Shown in pieces: positions 34,059 through 47,700 of a stretch of 64,000 nt of DNA (position 1 is its first letter; each line of letters opens with the position of its first letter). A program made the translations under genes and the position numbers. The notes under the pieces are model-generated. The model was not told the DNA's origin. It saw only the letters and a list, made by a program, of their open reading frames with translations, and searched no databases. The stretch is from the NCBI GenBank assembly GCA_013397845.1, contig VZTG01006794.1, positions 1-64,000 of the forward strand, given 5' to 3'. Source of the stretch: Melanocharis versteri (taxonomy: Eukaryota; Chordata; Aves; Passeriformes; Melanocharitidae).

Positions 34059-37000
34059 ATTTTTTTCCCTGCACAGCAAAGTCCAGGGACATGCAAGACT
34101 CCCAGCCCACCCAGCCTCAGAGCTGCAGGGCAAACAGGCTATTTTAAAAGTCTGATCACCCAAAATAGAGAGAAACACGGCTACCCAAGCAGCTCCTAAG
34201 CACAGGGACATCCCAAAGACACCATTAGGACCACCTGGGAGTTCATTTATTGCCATTAAGTTGATGAGCAGCTGCCTCAAACCCAGAGACAGGCAGCTGT
34301 CATGTGCACATCTTGTTCCAAACTGGGTTTTCTCAAAGGCAGGTTCTCTTGAGACAGTTGGAAACAGTTCCAGATTTGGGTTGTGCATCCCAAATAAAGC
34401 TACGCAGGGTGAGAAAAATGCTAAATCTCATTTTAATAGCAATGCCTGAGACGAGTCGGTATGGAAAGCCCAGCACATCCTGTGCCTCTGATCATCCAGC
34501 CTTCTGGTTTTGTTCACTACCTGCAGCCCCACATGCACCTACAGCTCCTCTCCAGCATGTTCCTGTCTCTTGCAGGTCTCTCCTGGTGCCATTCCTGCTG
34601 AAATCAAGATATTGGGCTTGTCCAGACAAGGTTTTTTACTGCACTGCCATGAGCAGACTTTCAGCCTCTGGCTGTTTGCCCACTGATGGCACCGAACAGC
34701 CAAACTCTGGAGCACTAAGTCAGAAAGTGATGAGACAAAAAGCAAGGGTGACATTACAGTGTGAATAAATAAGTTAAATAAAGGAAATTTATTCTTCTTG
34801 GCCTGTTTTCAGTTGATGTCATGAGGTTTCAGCAGTTCCAGCAAGGTGGATCACTGCACCAAGCACTCCCCAGCATCTGCTGAGCACCGAGTCATTCCGT
34901 AGCTTCTCATAACTCCAGATGACAGGCACATGTTTGGGTGAAAACCCCTCAACTTCGGTTAGAAAACAGGAAAAACACTTCCATTTCCTCCTGTCATTTT
35001 TCACTGAAAGGCACATTTAAGCTGCTGAGCTTGTGAGGAGCAGCTTGAGGAGGTGACAAAGTATGTCAGGAGCAAATCTGGCTGCACCCAGCCTGCGTGA
35101 GAGTCACCACAGGGTGCAGGGAGCTGCAAGCTGGAACTATCACCATATGCAATTTTCCAAATGGGAACAGTAAAGGAGATAACTTCCTTTACACCCAAAA
35201 ATCTGCCAGCAATTTGGGCTGCCGTGCCTTGCACAAAGGAATAGTGTGGATGAGGACATGTTCGTCGCTACCCATCAGCAGGGATTTTTCCCTCTGCAGC
35301 GGGTGCTTCCCTGGCCAGGAGAGCAGCAGGGGAGCTCCAGGGGGACACAGAAGTGCCTGGAAGAAAAGGCACTTTTCACAAGCAGGGAACAAAGACAAAT
35401 GTCCCTTTGCAAATATCCACAGCAGCTCACGGAGGTGACTCCCATAGGAGGGCTGGTTGCAAAGAAACCAGCAGCTAAGGAGGGGAGAAGATGGGAATTG
35501 GAACCTTCCAGTTGCTTCCAGGAAGGATCCTGCTCAGCAGAGGTGGGGACACGGGATAGGCTGCCATCCCTGCCTCAGGGTAGATCTACCTCTAGAGAGA
35601 GAAAAGTAATGGAAGCGGTTAAAATTCAATTTAGAACATTGTACCAATGAAACCAACACAGCGAGTCACTTCTGCCTGTTTTCCAGCACAGCTCCAAGCA
35701 GCCTTCCCTGTGATTAATTTTCCCTTCTGTTGCCTTGGCAAGTTTGGGGAGACACATTGTCAGCAAAATCTGGGAAGACACCCCCCCGGCTCCCATTCAG
35801 CACAGATGGAGGAGGGCTCTGCACCACCTCTGTGCCCACCTGCTCCCCACACTGCAGAAATCACCACGTCCAGATGATCAAAAAAGTGTTTTTTCCCTGT
35901 GCATGCTCCCCTGGGCCTCACAGCATCAGGGAGGGCAACACCTCACTCAAGGCTTTCCTGCACTGCCCTTCCCATGAACCTGCCAAATTCATAATTACTG
36001 AAGGGGTGGCAGTGAACCCTCAGGCTGTCAGCACGCTGAGTGTTTGCCCTTCTTTAGGATTAATTTCTAATAGGAAAGTAATTTAGAAATACCAGAAGTA
36101 GGGGGTGTGCAATTTGGAGCAATGTGTCACTAAATAACCAGCTCGTCACCAGGTGGATTCCAATCGAATTGCAGCGATTTAACTTGCAAAACACAGGTTG
36201 CAGTTCTGGAAGGAAAGGAAATGTCTCCTTTTATCTGAAACACCGCATTTGTCTCTGTCACCAGGAGATGCTGCTGTCAGTCACTCCCATTGCAGAAGGA
36301 ATTATTATTGGTAAACACTCTCTTTGCTATTTTAGGAAGAAAAAGCAGGATTTCCATAGGACTCTGCAGTTGCACCGTAGCTCTTCACTGCTTTGTTTAG
36401 GAATATCAGCAAATTGGGGCTGGATTGGGCAGCGTGGATGTGGTTTGCACCAGGCAATGCTGCTCAGGGTCTCCAAAAACCAGGATGCTGGGTCCCCAGG
36501 GGCTTGGAAGGAGAAGCAGTGGGGAGGGAGCTGCAGATGCCCCAAAGAGAGACCAAAACACACAGATTCCATGTGGAGAGCAGAGAGCTTGGAGGGGTAT
36601 TTCCCTCCTTTTCCGTAATATTTTCAGGAAAAAAAAAGCCATGAGAAAGAAAACATAGGAAGCAAGCACGGAGGAGCCCGGCACTAAATGGGGCAGCTCT
36701 GCCCTCCCAAGGAGATCCATCTCAGGGCATTGCTGGAGACACAAGGTCTTTTTTGGGCAGGAATTTCACCAACACACAGTTACACCATTGCTGACTTTAC
36801 ACCCACCACAGCTCCATCGCAAAGCAAAAATCCTGGCCAGAATCTAAGCTTCACCTCAAAACAAGCCCTGGAGCCTCATCTCCTGCCAGGATGGCAGCAC
36901 CACAAACCCCCCACGGGACCCAGGGGCTGTGCTGCTGCTGCTGAGAGCAGCACAGGCAGGTTTGGAGCATGTTAACGAGGCATGAGACGGCTGATCTGCA

Positions 37001-37427
37001 TCTCCACAGCCTTGTTTGGATCAACATAAATTATACACACTGAGTTTATGCTGATAAGTGTGTGCCTGAACCTGCACACGAGTCTGTAATGCTCCATCTC
37101 CCCTCAGATTCCCTCAGTCCAGCTGGCTGAGAGACACAGCCAAGCTCCCAACGACCTCCAGAAGTTGCAGAGTCCACTTTGTTAGGGGGTAGGGAAAGCA
37201 CCTGCCCTGGAGATGGATGGCAGGAGTCAAGGGCTCCCAGTGCCTGCTCAGGGGCCTCCAGGGTCACCACGGTGGCCGCTGGCTCAGTGAAGAGCCACTT
37301 CTTGGCCAGGTCCTGGCATCTTGCACAGCAGCATACACACAGGATCACAGCCATCTCCAAGGGGAAAAATTCCATGTGCTTTCACCCTCCATGAATGCTC
37401 ACTTCTTCTCGTGGAAAGGATAGAAAG

Positions 37428-37438
37428 AAAAAAAAAAA
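37428..37438 (+). repeat. Poly-A tract
   Basis: A run of 11 A, preceded by gaaagg and tagaaag. It is a simple mononucleotide repeat. Confidence 0.7.
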
Positions 37439-40400
37439 GATAATGGAAAACAGATGTGGAAATATTTTCTTATCAACATTCCAAGCCAGCCACAATGCTG
37501 CTATAAAGACTGTACAACACCCTGGAGTAAGAATTCTGTAAACCTTCCTCTTCTGTATCTCTTATTTCTCTCTCCAGGTGAACAGGTTTAAGGCTGGGAT
37601 AGTCCAAGCAGCACCTTTACCCATCTGATGGGAAGAGCTACAAAGCCAAACCCCCCTTTATTGCAGGAGATCCTCTTCAGAGCTAATAAATGCCTTCCGC
37701 CCTCGACCCCCACCGTGAATATTTTACTGCCACTTACATCCTTTCTTAGCCCTGATTTTGTTGCTGGCACGGGGTTTAGCCAGCTTTGGATAATCACCAG
37801 GCAAGTGACGTGTTGTGTTCTGCCTTTTGTTTGCGAGGTTGACTCCAGCAGTGGAACCGTGTTGCTGTCACGCCTGATGCAGACAGGTTTCCTACAAGTG
37901 CTTCCCCACAGAGCCCTGCCCGGGCAGCTCATTTCTAATGCTTCCCATCCCCGCTGCTCCCTGGGGATGCAGGGCAGCTTTCAGAGCCGGCACGGCCGGC
38001 GGGGTGGAATTAAATCCCTGCCTCCAGGAGTCCCTTCCCTGCTATGCCAGAATCGGGTGGAATAATATCTTTTGACTTTGATATCCTTGGCTTTGAGGAT
38101 ACCCATTACCAGAGCCATCTGCCTGCTGCAATCTCTGTTGCTGTGCAGAACAGGACACCTTGACCTCACGTCCAACACCCCCTCCCAACCTCTGAGCTCA
38201 CACTCCACTGCCAGAGCTACATTTCCACCCAAATACACCATTTCAGCCACGAAGATCAGATGGCAAGGAGGGGGAAAAAAATTCAATTCCCCTGAATATT
38301 TAATATTAATTGAGGAAGTGGATGGGAAAGTCGGGTACACTCTGCACAAACACTTAATATGCCAGATGGGCTGGAGTAATTCTAAGCAGTAGTTTAGTAA
38401 ATGTCTTAAGAAGAAAATGAACACAGGCACAGAGCTGCATAAGTGACATCCAATAAATACTTCAATCACAGTGCATTAAAGACTAGAATAAAGGCTATTT
38501 ACAAAATTTCAGTAGGTAAAGAAACCCACTATGATTTTAATGAGATACGAGGGCTAATTAGTAACTGGTACTTCACAAGACAGCAACAGCTGATGAAAAA
38601 AGTAGAAAGCACCCATTTGAAAGCATCACTTCTGTGCAACTGCATTTTTTTTTTACAGCATTTTTCCTGAACAGTTTCCACCACAAAAACTGTCAGGCAG
38701 ATGGTGTTTACTAACTGCCACGGTGGCGAGGAAAATGGGAAAATTTAGGCTTTCTATCCATGCCCAACCTCAGCATCCTCCTGCCCAGCGAGGACAGGCA
38801 GGGACAAAGAGGGAAGTTCCCACAGCCCCCTGGGCAAACTCATCCTTTCCACAGCAAAAAGCAAATGTGGACCGACATCTCTAATCTAGAGACACATTTC
38901 TTCTTCCCGTGGTAGACAACCTGCTTTTCACAGCCTTCACTTTCTCTGAAGCTCAGAGGAAGAAATGTCAGGTGTCAGAGGGCTTAAGTGGGTGCTAAGA
39001 AACCTGTGTTCCCAGACAAATGGGTTTCTTGCCATTTCACATCACTTTCTACATTCATCTGTGCAAACAACAGTTGTATCCTCATTACTATTTCGAACCA
39101 TGCTGTTGCCATGCTGAAATGTCACTCCATGGCAGTGGCAGTGCTCCTTGCTAAAGAGAAAACACCCTTGGCACCAGGAGATAATGCTTATCCTGCTCTT
39201 ACTTTATAAAAAGGTCCTGAGAGGGAAAAATAATTCCAAAATACTACCATGCATCAGCATCGCTTTCGCAGGTATTTCTTGAAGCAAACACTTGAGCATC
39301 CTCTTTTCAGGGGGTCCTGTCCTCACCATACTGAACACTGGGAAAACTTCTTGCTCTTCCCTCACCGTGGGTCACCCCAGGCTGCTCCAGCATTGCAGGA
39401 TACCACGGAGGTGTCACTGAAAACCCCTCCAGGGAAACAGCAGGAGGCAAAATCCCAGAGAAACCCTCTGGGAAACAAAGGGGCCGCCTAAATTAGGAGA
39501 ACAAAACCTGAAAAAGCTGTCACTTAGGCAAACCTGTAATCCAACCCCCTGAGTCACAGCAGCAGAGCCTGGAAAGCAGAGCAGGCTCTGCCTTGGCAGC
39601 TCTTCTCTTCTGTCCCATTGACTTCCCAGTATCCTGACAAAGCCCTGGGAGATTCACACCCATCCCTCCTACCCTCCTCCCCAGAAATGGGTACTGGCAG
39701 CAGGCAAGGCGTGTTTTCACAGGGCTGAATCACTACCTGCATCCTTCCCACACACCCACTGGTACCCAGCACATCACCCAGCCTTCCCCTAATGCTGTGA
39801 CATGATGCTACGGGAGACATGTTCCACCAGCGAGAGCAGCTGCCCACCCACATCATCCCTCTTCGAATAGCGCAGCTTCCAGCTGACAGATGCCTATTAT
39901 TAATTATTAATTCCAGCGCATAGCAAAGTTATTCAGGAAGCCCCAGGATTTGTGTTGGCGCCATTAGAAAGAAGTAACAAGGCAGAACTGCAAAGACACG
40001 GGAAAGTTTGAAGGGAGAAAAACATTCCGCTCCAGGGAACATCCATGGGGTGTCAGCATTTCTGGGAGTTAAGCAGGGTGGAACATAATCCTTCAAGAAA
40101 AGGTTAAAATTAACATCCTGATTAAGTTGCAGCTCACAGAAACCAGCTTATAGAAACAGGGCAAACAGGAGGATTCGAGTGTGAAGGACCCCCAGGGAGG
40201 GTTTGGGTGTAAAGGTTACACGTCTCTAATCTTCAGCCTCTCCCATGAAGAAAACTCCAGCAGCACCCAGCTGACAGCAGTCCTGGATCCCCAGCCAGTT
40301 GGCATCATCCAAGCTGGAAAATACAGAGGAAAAAATGCTCTAGAGCAGACGGGAGCAGAGGAGCATGCAACATGATGTTACTCCACTTCTGGAGGCTTTG

Positions 40401-40606
40401 CTCTTCAGAAGCCTTTTACATTTCGTTATTACTGGATGATTTTTGAGCCAGGCTCTACAGCAAATCTGTCCTGGATTGTGTCAGAGTCATACTTTAGGAC
40501 TGCAAATTCCCTCAGATGGGGACAGTCCCAGCCTTGCTCTTGTCCATATGGAGCAAAGCATCTCACCTTGTCTGAGAGCAGGGCTCCAAGGGTCTGCTCA
40601 AAGCCT

Positions 40607-40623
40607 TCATCATCATCATCATC
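40607..40623 (+). repeat. (TCA)n trinucleotide microsatellite
   Basis: tcatcatcatcatcatc, just under six units, perfect. On the minus strand it reads as a run of aspartate codons, which should not be taken as evidence of a gene. Confidence 0.85.
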
Positions 40624-41372
40624 CCATGCATCACCCTGCCTCGCACGTGGGGATGAGCTCAGCACAGGATGATACATCAGCGCCATTAAAGTCTCATCTC
40701 CTTGGATTAATTGGCCTCATGAACTTTGGGAGATTTGTAGAAAACAAATGTGACTTCAGCAGAATTAAATCACCTCCTTCGGTGGGACATCAATTACAGA
40801 AAATGCCATCCCAGAGTCTGCAGAGAAACCTCAACAAGGGACCACTGCAGATTTTAAGCAGGGATCACTATGGGATGTATAGTACATGGTGCTGCTTTGC
40901 AAACAATTTACTTGGGGTATTGTAGCAAGGAGCAATTCTTCAGTGGCATTCATGATCAGAACACAGAAACAGGATGCTGCCCAGGAGGGAGGAGGAACAG
41001 GGGAAGACACAAAGGAATAAAGAGAAGGAGAAATGCTTCAGAGCCGAGCACAGTTATCTGTGATGGAAGTAATTAGCACAAGGTTATGATTATCATAGTG
41101 AACACATCAGTGGGATCCTTCCACAAAAGCACTCAAGGGCGCACAGTGAAATTTAAGAGCAAATTGCAGTGTGGAGAACAAAACCCAGCAGAGCCTATAG
41201 GCCAGGGAAGATCTGCCACAGACCCCAGATACTAAATAAGCCTGTGGAAACAGCACGAATGGCTCTGTGTAGTAAATCCTGCAGCAAAACACACGCAGGA
41301 AGAATGAAAGATAAAATGAAGAAAGAAAAAACCTGTTTTGGCCTGTTTTCTGGTCCAAAAGGACAGGCACTT

Positions 41373-41418
41373 GAAAAAAAAACCAAAAAAAAACAAAAAA
41401 CAAAACAAAAAAAAAAAA
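41373..41418 (+). repeat. A-rich tract with interspersed C
   Basis: gaaaaaaaaaccaaaaaaaa, then acaaaaaacaaaacaaaaaa and more A. It could be a decayed poly-A tail of a retroposed transcript or a simple repeat. I see no retroposed gene body upstream and no target-site duplication. Confidence 0.65.
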
Positions 41419-43903
41419 GCCAGTGGGTCTTTTTGCATCACCTCGAAGCCTCTGCCACATTTCCCCTTGTCTGGGCACCTGCACTCTGCATGCAAAGCAG
41501 GAGCAGTGCTTCTGGCAGAGAGATCTGACTTGCATTTCCGTCCCCTGTTTGCAGAGACGGAGCTGATGACGCACTCGGCAGCTAGGGGGGAGGCTCGGGC
41601 CTGGCTTCACCTTTTGCTGCACAGACACACCCTGGAACCACCCCAGTGGTTATAGGAACATTTGTGGGTCTCCAGATAAAGCCTTGCTCGGCAGTGAGAG
41701 GGCCAGAGCCCCACGGTCTTGGCTCTGGCTCTGCCGTGACAAACAGGGAGAGGAACCAGTACCATACCTGAGGAATAACACAAAACACCCCCTTGTTCTG
41801 TGTAATCTTCCCCCTGCAGGGTGGGCTACAATGGTGGATGGTGCCAACAAGAAATCTGGGAGGTTAATGGGTCGCTGGTGACTCCCAGAGTTGGCTTGAC
41901 CCAAACCACACATCCTCTGAGCTCCAAGTTTCCCTGGCCAGGCCTAAGTGCAGCCAGAGCAGACCATAACCTCCTCTCAGGGCAGTGTGAGGGCATGTCC
42001 AACTCCCTTTTCCCAATTTATCCTACTCCTAGCAGTCAGAATTAATTGACTCCATTGAGCAGCCTCCACGAAGGAGGTTTCCTCTTCCATTCACTGTTTT
42101 TAAGAGCAATGCAAGTTGCCATTTATTCGATGGCAAAATAAGTTGCTTTAGCTTCTTCCCCTGTCATTAGTGGGCATCACATTAAGACCACAGCAAATCA
42201 CTGAGGAGAAGAAGAAACACTTGTGCTAATCAGATTTAAAGAGTTGACAGCACAGTGCCTCAAATCGAGTTAGAGCAGCGAGTAACGGGTGGCACTCTCT
42301 GCCTGATGGAAAACACCAGCATTCCTCTGGCTACACGATTTTCTCACCACCCAAATGCTAATTCCCCCCAACAGCACCACAAATTCCTGCACACATCCAT
42401 GAGGGTTTGGGTTAAATGAGAGTTAACACCAAAGTGTGAGTTGGCAGCAAACACAGGTCACCCTAGAGTGACAGGAAGGGTCTGCAGTGCTGCCAAGGCC
42501 AGAGCTTGTGTCCTGCAAGCACAGCCAGGGAAAGGAGGGGAGAGAGAGCAGGGAGGGAAAACATTCAACAAGGGTCCCACATGGGTTCAGATTTCCCCAC
42601 AATTTTAGCACCGTGCCCTCCTCACCTCAGAATTTGTGCTCCTCATGGCTCCTCGTAATCAGCTGGTGGGAGAAAGCAGAGCATCACCCCTGATCTCAGC
42701 AATCCCCCATCCTTGAGGCTCCCCAGCATCCCAGCCACGCTGCTCTGCCCTTGGGAAGCAAATGAAGGGCAAAGGACCACGCTGGGCTGTGACAGAGAGC
42801 AGCAGCCTCCGTTCCTCACAGTAACCAAAGACCAGGGATAAATCAAGACACTGCTTATCCATCCATGTAACAACACTAACGAGGTGGGAAAAATGCAGAT
42901 GGAAAAGCAAAGCAGTCTTGAAAAAGCAAGATCTGGCTGAGCCTTTGCACAAATCCAGGATGTTTGCAAGTCCAGCATCAACAACTTGATGAACCGAGGT
43001 CTGTGAAATAAGAAAAAAGCTCCTGCCTCAGGCCTTTGTTATTTCATACACTCCCTTATCATCCATTCCTACCTGACCCCTTCCCAAAGCAGCTGTGAAT
43101 CCCAGTTACTTGCTCAGACCATCCAGCCATATCTCTTCAGTCTCTCTGGGACAGCCCTGCCTGGTGCTGCTCAATAACATCTTTTAATGCAGCAGGGAAA
43201 GCCATAGCAAGCCCCTGGCACTGGAAACTGAAGTGAAATCAAGTAGGAGCTAGGAACAAGACAGGTTTTAATTGCCAGGGTAATTTCCAAATTTAACAAG
43301 GCCTTTAAGGGGTTTGCTATCATGCATCACTCAGTCTTTAAGTTAAGATGCAGCATATGCAGGAGCTCAGGCAGAAATGTGGGCTTGCAGAATTGTGGGG
43401 AATACTTTACACCTCGTTGGAGGTCGGAGTAAACAACCAAAGTGATCCCTTCCAGCTCCAAAGCAGTGAGTTCCCCGTAGCAACCGAGTCTCTCAGAGCA
43501 CAGAACTCCATGAAATTAAACCAGAGCAAGGATTCTCGAACAGAAATGCTTTAATCTGGTGCAATTTAACACAAACTGCCCTTCCATGTATATCTGCAGC
43601 CTGCATGTGTAACCCCCAGCGCTGATTTACCACTCTAGACAGATCAGAGCACAGCAGAGGAAGCACAAAACCCCACACAACCCACCTTGGCTTGCAGACT
43701 GCACATAATAAAAGCTAAAAGATGTGGCTAGATGCATCCAGCATCCTGAATAAAGGCAGACATGCAGTATGGAACGAGCTTTCCAGTCGGAAAGTTACCA
43801 GGAATATAAAGAAGCACACAAGTACCCCCAGGCCAGCTGCCTGGGAGGGTAGGTACACATATTTTGGCTGATGAAGCCCAACCCTGCACTATTCAGAATT
43901 GCC

Positions 43904-44068
43904 AGACCTTGGAGCACCTTCCAGTGCCTAAAGGGGTTCCAAGAGAGCTGGAGAGGGACTTTGGACAAGGGCTTGGAGTGACAGGACAAGAGGGAATGGC
44001 TTCACACTGACAGAGGGCAGGGTTAGATGGGATATTGGGAAGAAATTCTTCCCTGTGAGGGTGGTGAT
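43904..44068 (+). mobile_element. CR1 LINE fragment, first of a close pair
   Basis: agaccttggagcaccttcca, gtgcctaaaggggttccaag, gagctggagagggactttgg, a gcttggagtgacaggacaag block, cagagggcagggttagatgg, and gaaattcttccctgtgaggg. Homology ends abruptly after tggtga at 44068, so the tail is missing. Closest in this window to the copy at 9608-9910. Confidence 0.9.
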
Positions 44069-44482
44069 TTGTCCAGTTAATTCTTAATGTATCCTCCCAG
44101 TCACCTGGGGACACGAGATTTGCCCAGTCCAGCTCAGTAATATAATTTCCTTTGTTTCCTTTATCCAGGGCCTGCAAGTACATTTTATACATTAACCTGA
44201 AACTTTCAGCAGCACAATTAATTCAGCAGGCGAGGCTATTCATAGGGCAGCTCCTACTGAAAGATTTGCAATATGAGCTAATAAAATAAACAACAACATA
44301 TGGGATTGCAGGGTGGATCAGCAGAATGTAATTGAGTGGACTGGAAACTGGCCAGGATAGTAAAATTAATTATTCTATTTTCTTTTGATGACCAGGGGTG
44401 GTCTGGGCTTTGCATCCCACCAGCTCCAGGTATAAGGTAAGAGACAATCCCCATTTATTTTGTGAGAACAGCGAGCCCAGCT
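44069..44482. other. Spacer between two CR1 fragments
   Basis: About 410 bp of mixed, partly AT-rich sequence with no gene and no repeat identity I recognise. Confidence 0.5.
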
Positions 44483-44751
44483 GACAAGGGGGAATGGCAT
44501 CAAACCTGACAAAGGGCAGGATTAAATTGGACATCAGAGAGAAATTCTGCCCTGTGAGGGTGGCGAGGCCGTGGCACAGGCTGCCCAGAGAAGCTGTGGC
44601 TGCCCCTGGATCCCTGGAAGTGTCCAAGACCAGGTTGGACGGGGCTTGGAGCAACCTGGGACAGTGGAAGGTGTCCCTGCCCATGGCAGGGGAGTGGAAT
44701 GAGATGAGTTTTAAGGTCCCTTCCAACACAAACCATTCTGGGATTCTGTGG
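44483..44751 (+). mobile_element. CR1 LINE 3' end, second of a close pair, complete to the tail
   Basis: gacaagggggaatggcatca, gagagaaattctgccctgtg, agggtggcgaggccgtggca, gcccagagaagctgtggctg, tccctggaagtgtccaagac, aggttggacggggcttggag, the tccctgcccatggcagggga block, and the tail ccttccaacacaaaccattc with tgggattctgtg. This is the most complete 3' end in the window and shows what the other copies lack. Confidence 0.95.
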
Positions 44752-47700
44752 CTCAGCACAAGCAAAGGGACCCCACTGAGCATTACTCCACACACAGGCT
44801 GAGTTCTACTCAACCAGCTGCCCACATGAAGAAAAAAGATCTCACCTGGCGTCGATTAGTCCTTAGAAGACCTTCCCCTTCCAATGCCTCACCATGAGCC
44901 CCGCTTTCCCTGCCCCAGAGCGATGCTGGACCATGCTGCAGCACATTTCCCCCAACCCTTTCCCCTTTCCTCTATCACCCTGCACAGCCACCTCTTCCCA
45001 GAGCTCCATCCTGACCCAAAATGCTCCCCACTTCTCCCAGCCCTCCTCTAAACAGCCACAATAATTGCATCAGGTTGTCCTGTGAGGAGGGAGGGGGAAG
45101 CAAACTACCCAAGCTGCATCTCAGGAGGCCAAAATGCCCAGAAACGGCTGTTTCTGTGGGAAATAAACAGCTGGGAAGAGCAGTGAGGTCATGATGACAG
45201 AGCCGGGGAAAGCAAAGCTCTCCTTGACTTCTTCTGCCTCTAGAGAGCATTGTTGCATTTTCTTCCCAGCAAGAGACAGGAACAGAGGCGTCTCCAAGCA
45301 GAGGACTTGAAACTGCTGCAGTGGTACATGGCAATCTCACATTAACCCCCTGAATATCTCTGCTGTGAGCTGTGAGGATGAACAAAGCCTTGCAGAGGAG
45401 GGCACTGGAGTTTTGGATCCAGCTTGCCTTCCATCAGGCACTCTTTGCTGCCTCACAGCAAAACTTCTGAGGAAGGGGCAGCTGTTCTTTCTGAGAGATG
45501 TGGAACAGCTCCTCAGCACCCCAGGGTGTGGGCAGAGAACCCTGGGGAAGCCTCTGCAGTGGCTGGCAGAGGCAGGAGGAGGAGGAAGGAAAGCCCTTTC
45601 ATGCACATGCGATGCTCACCAAGGCTCCGTGTGCACACAGCCCTCGCACAGAGCCAAGAAACAGCCCCGGGCGAGGCTGACGATGAGTCCAGTGGTGTTG
45701 CTCACCCTCTGCTCATGTCCCAGAGACTGGCTGCCCATGCTCTGCCTGTGCCCTGCTCGTACCCTGCCCGCAGCACCAAGCCTCCTGCACCTTCTCCACG
45801 GGACACAACAGCCACATGTCCCTTCCACTTGCTCTTCCCCATCCACCCATTCCTCATCCCGCCACTGCCCGCTCCCTGCTAAGCCGAATTCATTATCCAA
45901 AATCAATTAAAATATGTTTTTGAAGGAGCATCATTGCTGTTATGGAGAGAGAGGTTATTACGGGTCCAATTTGCTGTGGATGGAACAATTACTTTCTCCC
46001 ACACAGTGTGAGTCAGGCTGCAGCTCCCAAGGCTCGGACTGCGGAGGCGCAGAGGTGTCTGGTGGGAGCTGAAGGGTGATCTGGTTAAGCTGATGGGCTG
46101 ATAAGAGGGCAGCAGAAATTTGTGGGAACACTCTGTAATGAGCTGAATTCACTGTTCCGGCAGAGCATTTCTTCCAGCGTTATCTCCTTCACACCAGGAG
46201 CGGGTCACAGCTTCCCCTGCAGGGCAGGAGAGACGGAGTGATGGAGCACGACCAGTGCAGGGACAGGATGGGACCAGAGGGACAAGGGCAGGGGAAGGCA
46301 TGTGAAGGGTAAAGCAAAAACGCTATTCTGTACTAGCTCAGCTGCTGCAAAGGCATTTAGAATACTCCATCTGCAGACCTAGCATGTCTCAGGGGAGGAC
46401 AAGAGCTCCAGCTTCTCCAGGTCACGGCCACCTGGACTGATCGGAGGGAAGCAGGGCTGACCCAGGTTTTGCACTCACAGCTGGCTACCTGTGAGCTGAG
46501 AACTGAGCTTGACTCTGCACTTAGAGCAGAGTTCAGGAAACCTACAGCAGCTCTGCTGGATGGGGAATGTCTGTGCTAAGCTTCAAAGCTGCCCCCCAAA
46601 CTGTCCCCCTGAATGCTGCACCCTGGTTGCTCTCCCAATGTGTCTCACACAGGGAAAGCCCCACTCTCATTCAGTTGTTGTAACTTCAGGGCAGAGGTTT
46701 GGGGTCATCTCTCCCTCGGCCTCTGTCCCTGCCACCCTGCAGGAGAAAGGAGCTGGGATCCTTTGGGCACAGTGTGCTGGCCCAAAGAGCATCTCCCTTG
46801 GACTTCACTGCTCCAGGCAAGGGGCTGAGCCCAACCTCACACCATTCCAATAGCACTGGAGGCAACTTCTTCCCCTGACGGGGATAAGCATCCTCCAAAA
46901 ACCCTGGGAGGCTCCAGGAGTGGAAATTACTCAGAGCACATCTGAATGACTCCTCTGCTGCAGTTAAATTTCAGAGAGCATCTTCCCAGCCCCTGGAGAG
47001 GAGTGACTTGCAGTGAGCAGGTAATGAAAATCGACTCCCCAGAACCTTTGGATACTTGGAAAACACTCAGCTCAAATTGAGAGCTGCTGTCTCTGCACAC
47101 GGCCATCCAGCAGGACACAGAGCTCACACGGAGCTCACAGGTGTCACACGGCGGCTCCTAAGTGCCTCTCCCTGCTCTTTCCCCTGTGCTCTGCTGAGTG
47201 GATTTCTGTCTCAGCTGAGATCTCAATCTCCATGCAAACCCCAATCTCGAGCAGGGAAGCCACTGTCCTCCTGCCACCATGCAGGCACATCCCTCCCAGA
47301 ACGATTACAGGTTTGGTTCAGGGGCTCTGGGAACAGAAGAAAGAGATTGTTCTGAGGGTTTAGCTACTGGCTTTCCTTTCTTCTGGGGTTTTATTCGCTC
47401 ATCCCCAGAGCCCCGCTGTCTGTTCCACCCCACTGTTGACACAGACGATCCCTGGTCCCAAAGATGTGGGTCCTGTCATCAGCCTCCCCTTCCACAAATG
47501 CAGGACTCAACACACGAGCACTCTGCTCATTGCATCACTTCACTCTTCCCCATCACAATCCTATTATAATGTGCTAAAGGACTAAACACCTTTTTTTCGC
47601 CCTTTCCCAGCTGCACATTTTTTTTCCACTGAAAAAGCCCCATTTTTGGCCTGGTACTGCAAATTGACAATGCCTTCAAAGGCATGGTGCCAGGTGCTGG

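Larger units (their letters stand above)
34059..43903. other. Unique non-coding stretch
   Basis: No gene is recognised over nearly 10 kb. It includes a poly-A run (37428-37438), a TCA repeat (40607-40623), an A-rich tract (41373-41418), an ATTA-rich piece (39895-39915), and a small CpG-containing piece around 37970-38010. The minus-strand frame at 40429-40686 starts with a run of aspartates that is only the translation of the TCA repeat. Confidence 0.5.

Noticed and set aside
40429..40686. Aspartate-rich minus-strand peptide as an acidic protein exon
   Set aside because: The aspartate run is the translation of a TCA microsatellite, and the flanks show no splice sites that would make an exon.
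46800..46900. Possible CR1 match near gcactggaggcaacttcttc
   Set aside because: Resemblance is limited to a few words, and the order does not follow CR1.
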